This document shows positions 1 to 8,500 of a DNA stretch of 14,877 nucleotides, one piece after another. Origin of the DNA: Gammaproteobacteria bacterium (lineage in GTDB: Bacteria; Pseudomonadota; Gammaproteobacteria; Porifericomitales; Porifericomitaceae); assembly GCA_028817255.1 (NCBI GenBank), contig JAPPQA010000115.1, positions 1-14,877 of the forward strand. The letters are read 5' to 3'. A program made the position numbers and the translations under genes. Each line of letters begins with the position of its first letter. The first letter of the stretch is position 1. Below the pieces are notes generated by a model. The model saw only the letters and a program-made list of their open reading frames with translations, was not told the DNA's origin and searched no databases.

Positions 1-53
1 CCTATTTTTTCAAAGATTTACATTTATTTTATGCAAAGTCAAGTTAAATCCGC
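1..53. other. AT-rich intergenic stretch upstream of dapD
   Basis: This stretch is strikingly AT-rich compared with the GC-rich genes around it, as expected of a promoter region. A TTTACA box (17-22) resembles a sigma-70 -35 element, but no convincing -10 box follows at 16-18 bp. On the minus strand TTGACT (43-38) could serve a divergent gene outside the window, also with only a weak -10. The T-run at 5-10 may be the tail of a terminator whose stem lies outside the window. I see no coding region here, and the promoter assignment is inference. Confidence 0.35.
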
Positions 54-89
54 CCCGGACAAACCCGCAAAGACGGCCTTTTGTCCGGG
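54..89 (+). promoter_or_regulatory. Inverted repeat (hairpin) in the dapD leader
   Basis: CCCGGACAAA (54-63) and TTTGTCCGGG (80-89) form a perfect 10-bp inverted repeat around a 16-nt loop. It ends 29 nt before the dapD Shine-Dalgarno sequence. There is no T-run after it on either strand, so it does not look like an intrinsic terminator. It may be an mRNA leader structure or a binding site for a dimeric regulator. The repeat is seen directly; its function is unknown. Confidence 0.45.
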
Positions 90-118
90 TGCGGATGCGA
101 CAAACCGGGGCGCAACGC

Positions 119-124
119 AGGAGG
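119..124 (+). promoter_or_regulatory. dapD ribosome binding site
   Basis: A perfect AGGAGG lies 7 nt before the ATG at 132. It decides the start: the frame stays open to an upstream ATG at 81, but that one has no such site and would add 17 residues not found in the E. coli protein. Confidence 0.8.
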
Positions 125-131
125 ACGAGCC

Positions 132-974
132 ATGAGCGGGAATAGCAATACGGAGCAACTGCAGGAAACGATCGAAGAGGGGTTCGCGCGATGCGAACAG
201 CTCTCCCCCGACCGCGCCGCGGAGGCGCCCTTGCGCGAAGCCGTGCAACAGGCACTGGCGGAGCTGAACGAGGGGCGCCTGCGGGTGGCCGAGAAGCACG
301 ATGGCAAATGGCGGGTGCGCCAGTGGCTGAAAAAGGCCATCCTGTTGTCCTTTCGCCTGGAGGCGAACCGCCGCATTCCCGGGGGGTTCACCAATTACTA
401 TGACAAGGTCCGGCCCAAATTCTCCGATATGGAGGAAAAGCAATTCGCGGCGCTGGGCATTCGAGCAGTGCCGCCGGCGGTCGCCCGCTTCGGCAGCTAC
501 ATCGCTCCGGGGGTGGTAATGATGCCCAGTTACGTAAACGTCGGCGCCTACGTGGGGAGCGGCACCATGATCGACACCTGGGCGACCGTAGGTTCCTGCG
601 CGCAGGTCGGCAACGATGTCCACTTGTCGGGAGGGGTGGGCATCGGAGGCGTACTGGAGCCTCTGCAGGCCAACCCCACGATTATCGAGGACGGTTGCTT
701 CATCGGGGCGCGCTCCGAGATCGTAGAGGGGGTTGTCGTCGGCGAGGGCGCGGTAATTTCAATGGGCGTGTACATCGGCCAGAGCACTCGCATATACAAC
801 CGGGAAACCGGGGAAGTCCGCCACGGCTACGTGCCTCCGGGAGCAGTGGTGGTGCCGGGGGCGCTACCGGCGAAAGATGGAACGCACAGCTTGTACTGTG
901 CGGTGATCGTCAAGCAAGTGGATGCCAATACCCGCGACAAAACGGGGATTAACCGCCTGTTAAGGGACCTGTGA
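132..974 (+). CDS. dapD: 2,3,4,5-tetrahydropyridine-2,6-dicarboxylate N-succinyltransferase
   Basis: This 280-residue cytoplasmic enzyme transfers succinyl from succinyl-CoA to tetrahydrodipicolinate, in the succinylase branch of diaminopimelate and lysine synthesis, feeding peptidoglycan. E. coli DapD has 274 residues. The N-terminal helical domain (about 1-105) includes RVAEKHDGKW and WLKKAILLSFR, which match the E. coli protein. From about residue 107 to 245 the hexapeptide repeats of a left-handed beta-helix are visible, with the family signatures TWATVGSCAQVG (149-160), HLSGGVGIGGVLEPLQANP (164-182), IGARSEIVEG (191-200) and SMGVYIGQSTR (210-220). The C-terminal SLYCAVIVK is also typical. 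It is the only plus-strand gene, with its own AT-rich leader and a strong Shine-Dalgarno sequence. Its last 15 bp overlap the end of glmM on the opposite strand. Confidence 0.97.
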   Translation: MSGNSNTEQLQETIEEGFARCEQLSPDRAAEAPLREAVQQALAELNEGRLRVAEKHDGKWRVRQWLKKAILLSFRLEANRRIPGGFTNYYDKVRPKFSDMEEKQFAALGIRAVPPAVARFGSYIAPGVVMMPSYVNVGAYVGSGTMIDTWATVGSCAQVGNDVHLSGGVGIGGVLEPLQANPTIIEDGCFIGARSEIVEGVVVGEGAVISMGVYIGQSTRIYNRETGEVRHGYVPPGAVVVPGALPAKDGTHSLYCAVIVKQVDANTRDKTGINRLLRDL

Positions 975-2384
975 CAGGGGCGCCTGCCGCATCCTCTCCA
1001 GGGCCTCCCTGACCTTGCCGGCAAGCCGGTCCGCAAGGTTCTCCACCTGGGCTTCTCCCGGGCCTTCCACCAGGATCCGCAAGACCGGCTCGGTCCCCGA
1101 GGGGCGCAGTACGACCCGGCCTGCGTCCCCCAGCTCGTCCTCGGCGCCGGCCACCGCTTCCTGTATTTCCGGCAAGGAGGAGATATGCTGCCCCTGCCGC
1201 GTCCGAATGTTGATCATCTGTTGAGGAAATTTGCGCATACCGGACTTCAGATGGCACAGGGAGCGGCCAGTGCGCCGCATGGCGTCCAGCACCTGAAGGG
1301 CGGACACGATGCCGTCGCCAGTGGGCATGTGGGCCATGGAAATGATGTGCCCGGAAGGCTCGCCGCCCAGTTTCAGCCCGCGTTGCAACAAGGCCTCGGC
1401 GATGTAGCGGTCACCGACGGGAGTCCGGTGCAATTCGAGCCCCAGGCGACGCAGGGCCTGCTCAAGGCCCAGGTTGCTCATCACGGTGCCGACCACCGTG
1501 CCGGCCAGTTCCTTGCGACGGGCACTGGCGATGACATACAGCAACTCGTCGCCGTCCAACAATTCGCCACGCTCGTCCGCCATGATCACCCGGTCGCCGT
1601 CGCCGTCCAGGGCAATCCCCAGGTCGGCGCCCTGGTTCTGCATCTCGCAGCGCATGAGCTCGGGCGAAACCGATCCGCAGTCGCGGTTAATGTTCAACCC
1701 GTCGGGTTCCACTCCGATGGCGGTGACCTGCGCCCCCAATTCCTCGAACAGCCGAGGCGCGACGCGGTAGGCAGCGCCGTGGGCGCAGTCCAGCACCAAA
1801 CGTAATCCCTGCAGGTCCAACTTGTCCTTGAACAGGTTCTTGCAGAACTCAATGTAACGTCGCGGCGCGTTGCCGAGGCGGCGGGCCTTGCCCAGGCGTT
1901 CGGAGGCAACCGTGCGACAGGGTTCCTCCATGAGGGCCTCAATGGCGATCTCCGTCGCATCCGAGATCTTGCTCCCATCAGAGCGGAAAATTTTGATGCC
2001 GTTGTCGCAATACAGGTTATGCGAGGCGCTAATGGCGATACCCGCGCAGGCGCGCGTCTCTCTGGTGAGTACGGAGATCGCGGGGGTGGGCATCGGCCCC
2101 AGCAAGCACACGTCGGCGCCGGCGGCGGCCAGGCCCGCCTCCAAGGCCGATTCCAACAGATAGCCGGAGATGCGGGTATCCTTGCCGATCAGGACGTTGC
2201 CGCGCCGCCCGCCGCTCAGGACGCAACCGGCGGCCCATCCCAGCTGCAGGACGAACTCGGGGGTAATCGGCGCCTCGCCAAGCCGCCCGCGGATGCCGTC
2301 GGTGCCGAAGTACCGCTTGCGAGAACCGGCAATCCCGGGGGATGCGCCAGCCACCACCCGCGGCACCGTTTCCCGGGCTTTCAC
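960..2384 (-). CDS. glmM: Phosphoglucosamine mutase
   Basis: The protein interconverts glucosamine-6-phosphate and glucosamine-1-phosphate, the step before UDP-GlcNAc in peptidoglycan and LPS synthesis. It has 474 residues against 445 in E. coli. Seen motifs are YFGTDGIRGR (25-34), the phosphoserine loop ISASHN with catalytic Ser121 (E. coli Ser102), the metal loop DGDGDR (260-265; Asp260, 262, 264), sugar-binding GEPSGH (341-346) and the phosphate-binding RPSGTEP (427-433). The residue after SASHN is Leu where most family members have Pro. The start is a GTG whose GTGA overlaps the ftsH stop, suggesting translational coupling. It adds about 20 residues before the conserved core; later GTGs at 2366, 2357 and 2354 are alternatives. 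folP, which normally separates ftsH and glmM in enterics and pseudomonads, is absent. Confidence 0.96.
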   Translation of the reverse strand: MKARETVPRVVAGASPGIAGSRKRYFGTDGIRGRLGEAPITPEFVLQLGWAAGCVLSGGRRGNVLIGKDTRISGYLLESALEAGLAAAGADVCLLGPMPTPAISVLTRETRACAGIAISASHNLYCDNGIKIFRSDGSKISDATEIAIEALMEEPCRTVASERLGKARRLGNAPRRYIEFCKNLFKDKLDLQGLRLVLDCAHGAAYRVAPRLFEELGAQVTAIGVEPDGLNINRDCGSVSPELMRCEMQNQGADLGIALDGDGDRVIMADERGELLDGDELLYVIASARRKELAGTVVGTVMSNLGLEQALRRLGLELHRTPVGDRYIAEALLQRGLKLGGEPSGHIISMAHMPTGDGIVSALQVLDAMRRTGRSLCHLKSGMRKFPQQMINIRTRQGQHISSLPEIQEAVAGAEDELGDAGRVVLRPSGTEPVLRILVEGPGEAQVENLADRLAGKVREALERMRQAPLSQVP

Positions 2385-4327
2385 GTGGTGCCGGCCGATC
2401 CCTTGACCGGGGTCGGATTGACCGGGGGAGAAGGTCTCCTCTTTTTGGAGGCGCCGCGCCGCGCCGCCGGGGCAAACCCGCTACGCTCCTCGCCGGAGCC
2501 TTCCTCGTCGTCCCAATCGGCGGGAGGGCGCGGCGGCTTGCCGGACATGATGTCCTGAAGCTGGTCGTGGTCCAGGGTTTCGTATTTGATCAGCGACTCG
2601 GCCATCAGGTGCAGCTTGGGCATGTGGTCGCGCAACATCTTTTCGGCGCGCTGGTAGGCATGATCCACGATATCCCGAACTTCCTGGTCAATCACGTGCG
2701 CGGTTTCATCGGAGATGGCCTTGTGCCGGGCCACCGAGTGGCCCAGGAATACTTCGTCTTCCTCTTCGCTGTAGGTCAGGGGCCCCAGGCGCTTGGACAA
2801 TCCCCACTTGGTCACCATGTTGCGGGCGAGTTCGGTGGCGCGCTGAATATCGTTGCTGGCCCCCGTGGTCACATGCTCCTTGCCGAATATCAACTCTTCC
2901 GCGATCCGCCCCCCGAACAAAGTGCAGATCTGGCTCTCCAGATGCTCCTTGCTGTAGCTGAGCCGGTCCGACTCCGGCAGAAACATGGTAACGCCCATGG
3001 CCCGCCCGCGGGGAATGATGGTCACCTTGTACACCGGGTCGTGCGAGGGCATCTGCAAACCGACGATGGCATGGCCGGCCTCGTGGTAGGCGGTCAGTTT
3101 CTTCTCCTCCACGCTCATGACCATCGAGCGCCGCTCCGCGCCCATCATGATCTTGTCCTTGGCCAGTTCAAACTCCTCCATGCGCACCTGCTCCCGGTCG
3201 GCGCGCGCCGCCAACAACGCCGCCTCGTTCACCAGGTTGGCCAGATCCGCGCCGGAAAAGCCCGGCGTACCGCGGGCGATCACGATGGCTTTGATGCCAT
3301 CCGCCATTTTGATCTTGCGCATGTGGACCTTGAGGATCTGTTCCCGCCCGCGGATATCGGGCAACGGCACCGTAACCTGCCGGTCGAAGCGGCCCGGCCG
3401 CAACAGGGCGGGGTCCAGGACATCCGGGCGGTTGGTGGCGGCGATCACGATCACCCCCTCGGTGCCCTCAAAGCCGTCCATTTCCACCAGCAACTGGTTG
3501 AGCGTCTGCTCCCGCTCGTCGTGGCCGCCGCCCAGGCCCGCCCCCCGGTGTCGGCCCACGGCATCAATCTCGTCTATGAAGATGATGCAGGGGGACTGCT
3601 TTTTCGCCTGCTCGAACATGTCGCGCACCCGGGAAGCGCCCACCCCGACGAACATCTCGACGAAATCGGAACCGGAGATCGTGAAGAAAGGCACCTGCGC
3701 CTCGCCGGCGATCGCGCGGGCCAGCAGGGTCTTGCCGGTGCCGGGCGGCCCGACCATGAGCACACCCGCCGGAATCTTGCCGCCCAGGGCCTGAAACTTG
3801 GCCGGATTCTTCAGGAACTCCACCAACTCGGCCACTTCTTCCTTGGCCTCCTCGGCGCCGGCCACATCGTCGAAGGTGATCCGCACGCGGTCCTCGCTCA
3901 GCAGGCGGGCACGGCTCTTGCCGAAGGAAAGCGCGCCGCGCCCGCCCAGGCCGCTCTGCATCTGGCGCATGAAATAGATGAAGATCGCCAGCAACAACAG
4001 AATGGGCGACCAAGAAATCAGGGCGTGCATCCACAGGGAGTTGCGCTGCGGCTCCCTGCCTTTGATTTCCACGCCCTGTTCGAGCAGGACGCCGATCAGG
4101 GCATTGTTATCCGTCTCCGGGCTGTAGGTGGTGAACCGGGCGCCGTCGGTGCGCCAACCGGTAAGCACGCTGCCCTCCAGGGTAACCGATTCCACCCGCC
4201 CTTCCTTGACGTCGGCGATGAACCGCGAATAGGGAACCTCCAACGGCAACACGGGCTGCCCGAAGTTGCGAAACGTAGCGATCAACACGATCGAGATGAT
4301 CATCCAGAGGAGCAGATTTCTTGCCAT
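2381..4327 (-). CDS. ftsH: ATP-dependent zinc metalloprotease FtsH
   Basis: FtsH is the membrane-anchored hexameric AAA+ protease that degrades sigma-32, LpxC and damaged membrane proteins. Its 648 residues compare with 644 in E. coli. Seen in order: a transmembrane helix (about 5-19), a small periplasmic domain (about 24-97), a second transmembrane helix (about 98-120), Walker A GPPGTGKT (193-200), Walker B IIFIDE (248-253), the second region of homology with arginine fingers R310 and R313 (LRPGRFDR), the zinc site HEAGH (415-419) and the third zinc ligand Asp493 in SNDIQRAT. The C-terminal tail from about 600 is charged, Pro-rich and probably disordered. The ATG is preceded by AGGA 5 nt upstream. 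Next to dnaK and rlmE it forms part of a protein and ribosome quality-control neighbourhood; its stop overlaps the glmM start. Confidence 0.98.
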   Translation of the reverse strand: MARNLLLWMIISIVLIATFRNFGQPVLPLEVPYSRFIADVKEGRVESVTLEGSVLTGWRTDGARFTTYSPETDNNALIGVLLEQGVEIKGREPQRNSLWMHALISWSPILLLLAIFIYFMRQMQSGLGGRGALSFGKSRARLLSEDRVRITFDDVAGAEEAKEEVAELVEFLKNPAKFQALGGKIPAGVLMVGPPGTGKTLLARAIAGEAQVPFFTISGSDFVEMFVGVGASRVRDMFEQAKKQSPCIIFIDEIDAVGRHRGAGLGGGHDEREQTLNQLLVEMDGFEGTEGVIVIAATNRPDVLDPALLRPGRFDRQVTVPLPDIRGREQILKVHMRKIKMADGIKAIVIARGTPGFSGADLANLVNEAALLAARADREQVRMEEFELAKDKIMMGAERRSMVMSVEEKKLTAYHEAGHAIVGLQMPSHDPVYKVTIIPRGRAMGVTMFLPESDRLSYSKEHLESQICTLFGGRIAEELIFGKEHVTTGASNDIQRATELARNMVTKWGLSKRLGPLTYSEEEDEVFLGHSVARHKAISDETAHVIDQEVRDIVDHAYQRAEKMLRDHMPKLHLMAESLIKYETLDHDQLQDIMSGKPPRPPADWDDEEGSGEERSGFAPAARRGASKKRRPSPPVNPTPVKGSAGTT

Positions 4328-4390
4328 GTCCTTCCTACCCGCTGCTTTGGCCGCCGCCTGCCTCGTTGCATGGCGCCCGCCGACAAAGAG

Positions 4391-4399
4391 ATTCTACCA
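4391..4399 (-). promoter_or_regulatory. Possible extended -10 promoter for ftsH-glmM
   Basis: On the minus strand TGG-TAGAAT reads as an extended -10 element (TGn plus 5 of 6 matches to TATAAT) just after the rlmE stop. It lies about 64 nt before the ftsH ATG, in the most AT-rich part of an 89-bp gap. No good -35 is present at 16-18 bp, which extended -10 promoters can tolerate. No sigma-32 type -35/-10 pair is visible here, although E. coli ftsH is heat-inducible. Confidence 0.35.
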
Positions 4400-4416
4400 T
4401 GACTGCCCCTCGTTAA

Positions 4417-5064
4417 CTACCGCAAGCCGGTCAAGCGCCGGGCCAGCAGATAGAATTCTTTCGACGAGCTGCGCGACGCCCGGGGCCGGCGCGCCGCGAC
4501 CCCGCGGAAGCAGCCGGCCAGCCGTTCGCGGAACGCGGCGCACTCTTCTCCCTGAAACAACTTGATCAAGAGATCGCCTTCCGGGCGCAGGAACTGCCGG
4601 GCCATCTCCAGAGCGGCGTCCAACAAGGTTGCCATGCGCGCCTGGTCGGTGACCGCGATGCCGCTCAAGTCGGGGGCCAGATCCGATACGACCAAATCGC
4701 AGGGACGCCCCCCCAGCCACTCGCGACAACGGCCGCACAGCCCGGGGTCGCCCAACTCGCCCAGGGCGAATTCCACGCCCGGGATCGGCTGCATGGGGTT
4801 GCGGTCTATGGCCAACACCCGCCCCTGCCGGCCGACACGCTCGGCGAGGTACTGCGACCACCCGCCCGGCGCCGCGCCCAGATCCATAACCGTCTGACCA
4901 GGGCGCAACAGGCGGTCGCCGCGGTCGATCTCCATGAGTTTGAAGACGGCGCGGGAACGGTAGCCCCGGTCGCGCGCCATGCGCCAATAGGAATCGTGCC
5001 GCTCCTCCCGACGCACGGCTCGCCCTATCTCCGCCCGCCGCCACCCGCCCGGGCACGCCGGCAA
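4417..5064 (-). CDS. rlmE: 23S rRNA 2'-O-ribose methyltransferase RlmE (FtsJ/RrmJ)
   Basis: This SAM-dependent enzyme methylates the 2'-OH of U2552 in the A-loop of 23S rRNA, a late step in 50S assembly. The frame has 215 residues; E. coli has 209. The SAM motif DLGAAPGGW is at 61-69. The KDKE catalytic residues are all present at Lys42, Asp128, Lys168 and Glu203, each exactly four above the E. coli numbers (38, 124, 164, 199). The start is uncertain. The longest frame opens with TTG at 5064, 7 nt after the greA stop, and gives the family length but has no Shine-Dalgarno sequence. A GTG at 5016 has AGGG 6 nt upstream but would remove 16 residues. The ATG overlapping the greA stop is in the wrong frame. 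yhbY, often found near greA and rlmE, is not present. Confidence 0.95.
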   Translation of the reverse strand: MPACPGGWRRAEIGRAVRREERHDSYWRMARDRGYRSRAVFKLMEIDRGDRLLRPGQTVMDLGAAPGGWSQYLAERVGRQGRVLAIDRNPMQPIPGVEFALGELGDPGLCGRCREWLGGRPCDLVVSDLAPDLSGIAVTDQARMATLLDAALEMARQFLRPEGDLLIKLFQGEECAAFRERLAGCFRGVAARRPRASRSSSKEFYLLARRLTGLR

Positions 5065-5070
5065 GGGCGC

Positions 5071-5547
5071 TCATTGGTAGCGTACCCGAACCACTTCATA
5101 GTCCACCGCGCCCCCGGGGGCCTCCACCCGCACGCTGTCCCCCTCGTTCTTGCCGATCAACGCGCGGGCGATAGGCGAGGTCACTGCGATCCGCCCTTCC
5201 TCGATATCGGCCTCCGCCTCGCCGACGATCTGGTAGCTAACCTTTTTCTTTTCCTTGAGGTGCAGCAACTCCACGGCGGCGCCGAATACGATTCGGCTGC
5301 CGGCGTTCAGCTTGGCCACGTCTATAATCTGGGCATTGGCCAGCAACTCCTCCAGCATCGCGATCCGGCCCTCTACGAAACTTTGCTCCTCGCGTGCCGC
5401 ATGGTATTCCGCATTCTCGCTGAGATCGCCATGCGCGCGGGCCTCGGCGATGGCATTGGTGATCCGCTTGCGCTCCACCCGCTTCAACTGCTCCATTTGT
5501 TGCCGCAGGCGCTGGGCCCCCTTTGCGGTAATCGGCGGTTTGCTCAT
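5071..5547 (-). CDS. greA: Transcription elongation factor GreA
   Basis: GreA enters the secondary channel of RNA polymerase and stimulates cleavage of backtracked RNA, rescuing stalled complexes. It has exactly the E. coli length, 158 residues. An N-terminal antiparallel coiled coil (about 1-75) carries the acidic tip GDLSENAEY (40-48) with Asp41 and Glu44, the residues that coordinate the catalytic magnesium. A C-terminal FKBP-like domain follows (about 80-158) with SPIARALIGKNEGD typical of the family. The ATG overlaps the carB stop as ATGA and has AGGAGG 4 nt upstream, so its translation is probably coupled to carB. Confidence 0.97.
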   Translation of the reverse strand: MSKPPITAKGAQRLRQQMEQLKRVERKRITNAIAEARAHGDLSENAEYHAAREEQSFVEGRIAMLEELLANAQIIDVAKLNAGSRIVFGAAVELLHLKEKKKVSYQIVGEAEADIEEGRIAVTSPIARALIGKNEGDSVRVEAPGGAVDYEVVRVRYQ

Positions 5548-8500
5548 CTTTCCTCCTGCCTAACGCGGTCAATGTCCGCAGGCCGGGGCACCGGAGTGCG
5601 GTGGAGTTCCTGCAGGCATGCGACGCGAAAGGAATCGCCGCATCGAATCGCCTGGGCGGCAGCCTGCGCGCCAGCAATGGTAGTCATGTAAAACACGCCG
5701 CGCAACAGTGCGGTACGGCGGATCGCATAGGAATCCGCGATCGCCTGCTTGCCCTGGGTGGTGTTCACGATAAACGCGATTTCGCCGTTCTTCAGCATGT
5801 CCACGATATGCGGCCGGCCCTCCTGCACCTTGTTGACCGCGCGGCATTCCAGCCCGCTGCGGCGCAACGCCGCGGCGGTGCCCCGGGTGGCGCACAATTG
5901 AAAGCCGATGGCGACCAGTTCGGCGCCGATCCGGCAGGCGGCGGCTTTGTCCGCATCGCGCACGCTGAGGAAAGCCCAGCCGTCCCGGGGGATATTCTTG
6001 TGCACCGCTTGCTGGGCCTTGTACAGGGCCTCGCCGAAATCCTTCCCAACCCCCATCGCCTCGCCCGTGGATTTCATCTCCGGCCCCAGCAGAGGGTCCA
6101 CGCCGGGCAGCTTGTCGAAAGGAAACACGGCCTCCTTGACGGAAAAATAAGACGGCGACACGGAACCCGAAAGGCCCTGGTCGCGCAGTGTCGCGCCCAT
6201 CATGCAGCGGACGGCGACCCGCGCCAGGCGGACACCGGTCGCCTTGGACACGAAGGGGATCGTGCGCGAAGCGCGGGGATTCACTTCCAGCACGTAGATA
6301 TCGCCCCCGCGCACGGCGAACTGCACATTGACCAGGCCCACCACGCGCAGCGCTTCGGCCAAGCGCCGGACCTGGTCCGCCAGCTGCCGCTGAATCTCGC
6401 TGCCGAGGCTGTGGGCGGGCAGACAACAGGCCGAGTCGCCGGAATGGACGCCCGCCTGCTCGATATGTTCCATGATGCCCCCGATGAATACGTCCCGCCC
6501 GTCCGCCACGGCATCCACGTCCACCTCGATCGCATCCTCCAGAAAGCGGTCGAGGAGCACCGGGAACTGGCCGGATTGCAGAAAGGCCGTATGCAGGTAT
6601 TCCTCGAGATCTTGCCGACTATAAACGATTTCCATCGCCCGGCCGCCGAGCACATAGGAAGGGCGCACCACCAGGGGGAAGCCGATCTCGCCGGCATGGC
6701 GCAAGGCGTCCTCCGCCGAGCGCGCCGCGCGGTTCGAGGGTTGGCGCAGGCCCAGCTGTCGGATCAGGTGCTGAAAGCGATCCCGGTCCTCGGCCAGGTC
6801 AATGGAGTCGGGGGAAGTGCCCACGATATGCATCCCCGCCCGCTCCAGGGCGCGGGCCAGGCGCAACGGGGTCTGCCCTCCGTACTGAACGATTATGCCG
6901 TCGGGCCGTTCGCGCCGCCCGATCTCCAGCACGTCCTCCAGGGTCAGCGGCTCGAAGTACAGCCGGTCGGAAATGTCGTAGTCCGTAGAAACCGTCTCGG
7001 GATTGCAGTTGACCATGATCGCCTCGTGGCCTTCCTCGCGCAGGGCCAGCGCGGCTTGTACGCAACAGTAGTCGAACTCAAGCCCCTGGCCGATGCGGTT
7101 GGGGCCGCCCCCCAGGATCGCGATCTTCTTGCGGCGAAAACCCGGATTCGCCTCGCATTCCTGCTCGTAACAGGAGTAGAGGTAGGCCGTGGTCGTGGGG
7201 AATTCCGCCGCGCAGGAATCAACCCGCTTGTACACCGGGAACAAGCCGGCCTCATGACGGCGGCTCCGGATCTGCGCCTCCTCCGTCTCCAAGAGGCGCG
7301 CCAGCCGGGCGTCGGAAAATCCCTTGCGCTTGAGCAGCCGCAGCCGCTCCGGCGACAGCCCTTCCAGCCCGGCATCGCGCGTCTGCCGCTCTTCCTGCAC
7401 CAGGTCGCGTATTTGCTCCAGGAACCAGGGATCGATGCGGGCGCATTCATGCACCTGTTGCACGCTCATGCCCTGGCGGAAGGCGTCCGCGACATACCAC
7501 AGCCGGCGGCTGCGGGGGATCCGCAACTCCTGGCGAATGCGATCCGGACTGGCCGCCTCCCCGCCGGCGCCCTGTTCGTCCAGGCCAGTCATCCCCGTCT
7601 CCAGGCTGCGCAGGGCCTTGTGCAGCGATTCCTGGAAGCTGCGCCCGATTGCCATCGCCTCGCCCACCGACTTCATCTGGGTGGTCAGGCGGTCGTCGGC
7701 CTGGGGGAATTTCTCGAAGTCGAAGCGCGGCATCTTGGTCACCACGTAGTCTATGACCGGCTCGAAGGATGCGGGCGTGGCGCCAGCGGTGATCTCGTTC
7801 GCCAACTCGTCCAGCGTGTAGCCCACGGCGAGCTTGGCGGCAACCCTGGCGATCGGAAAGCCGGTCGCCTTGGAGGCCAGGGAGGACGACCGGGAGACCC
7901 TGGGATTCATTTCGATCACGAGCAACGTCCCGTCCTCCGGATTGACGGCAAACTGCACATTGGCCCCGCCCGTGTCCACGCCGATCTCCCGCAGGACGGC
8001 GACGGCGGCATCGCGCATCCGCTGGTATTCCTTATCCGTCAGCGTCTGCGCCGGGGCGACGGTGATCGAATCTCCCGTGTGCAGCCCCATGGGGTCCACG
8101 TTCTCTATGGAGCAGACGACGATGCAGTTGTCCCGGCAATCGCGCACCACTTCCAATTCGTACTCCTTCCACCCCAGGACCGGCTGCTCCAGCAGCACCT
8201 CGCCGCTGGGCGAAACCCGCAGGCCGTGCTCGCACAACTCGGAGAACTCTTCGTGGTTGCAGGCCACTCCGCCGCCGCTGCCGCCCAGCGTAAAGGAAGG
8301 GCGGGCGATCACCGGGTATCCGATCTCGTCGCGCGCCTGCCGGGCCTGCTCCATGTCGGAGACGATTCGGGAAACCGGCATGGCCAGCCCCACCCGGAGC
8401 ATCGCCTGGCGGAAAAGGGCGCGGTTCTCGGCCTTGGCGATGGCCTCGCGCGAGGCGCCGATCATGCGGACCCCGTGCCGTTTCAGGACCCCGAGCCGAT

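Noticed and set aside
1014..1025. Perfect palindrome CTTGCCGGCAAG 40 bp after the dapD stop, as a dapD terminator or operator
   Set aside because: It lies in glmM codons, has no T-run after it on either strand, and 12-bp GC-rich palindromes occur by chance in such DNA.
2325..2384. The GlmM N-terminal extension as a remnant of the missing folP
   Set aside because: A short RETV stretch recalls the FolP C-terminus (VHDVxxT) but is far too short to be meaningful.
4328..4416. A sigma-32 promoter for ftsH
   Set aside because: CGCCATGC resembles a heat-shock -10, but no CTTGAAA-like box is at the right distance upstream.
4394..5074. A 226-codon minus-strand frame starting at the ATG that overlaps the greA stop
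   Set aside because: It overlaps rlmE along its full length, is Arg/Gly/Pro-rich and unrecognisable, while rlmE in the next frame has all its catalytic residues. The ATG itself is kept as a finding about the rlmE start.
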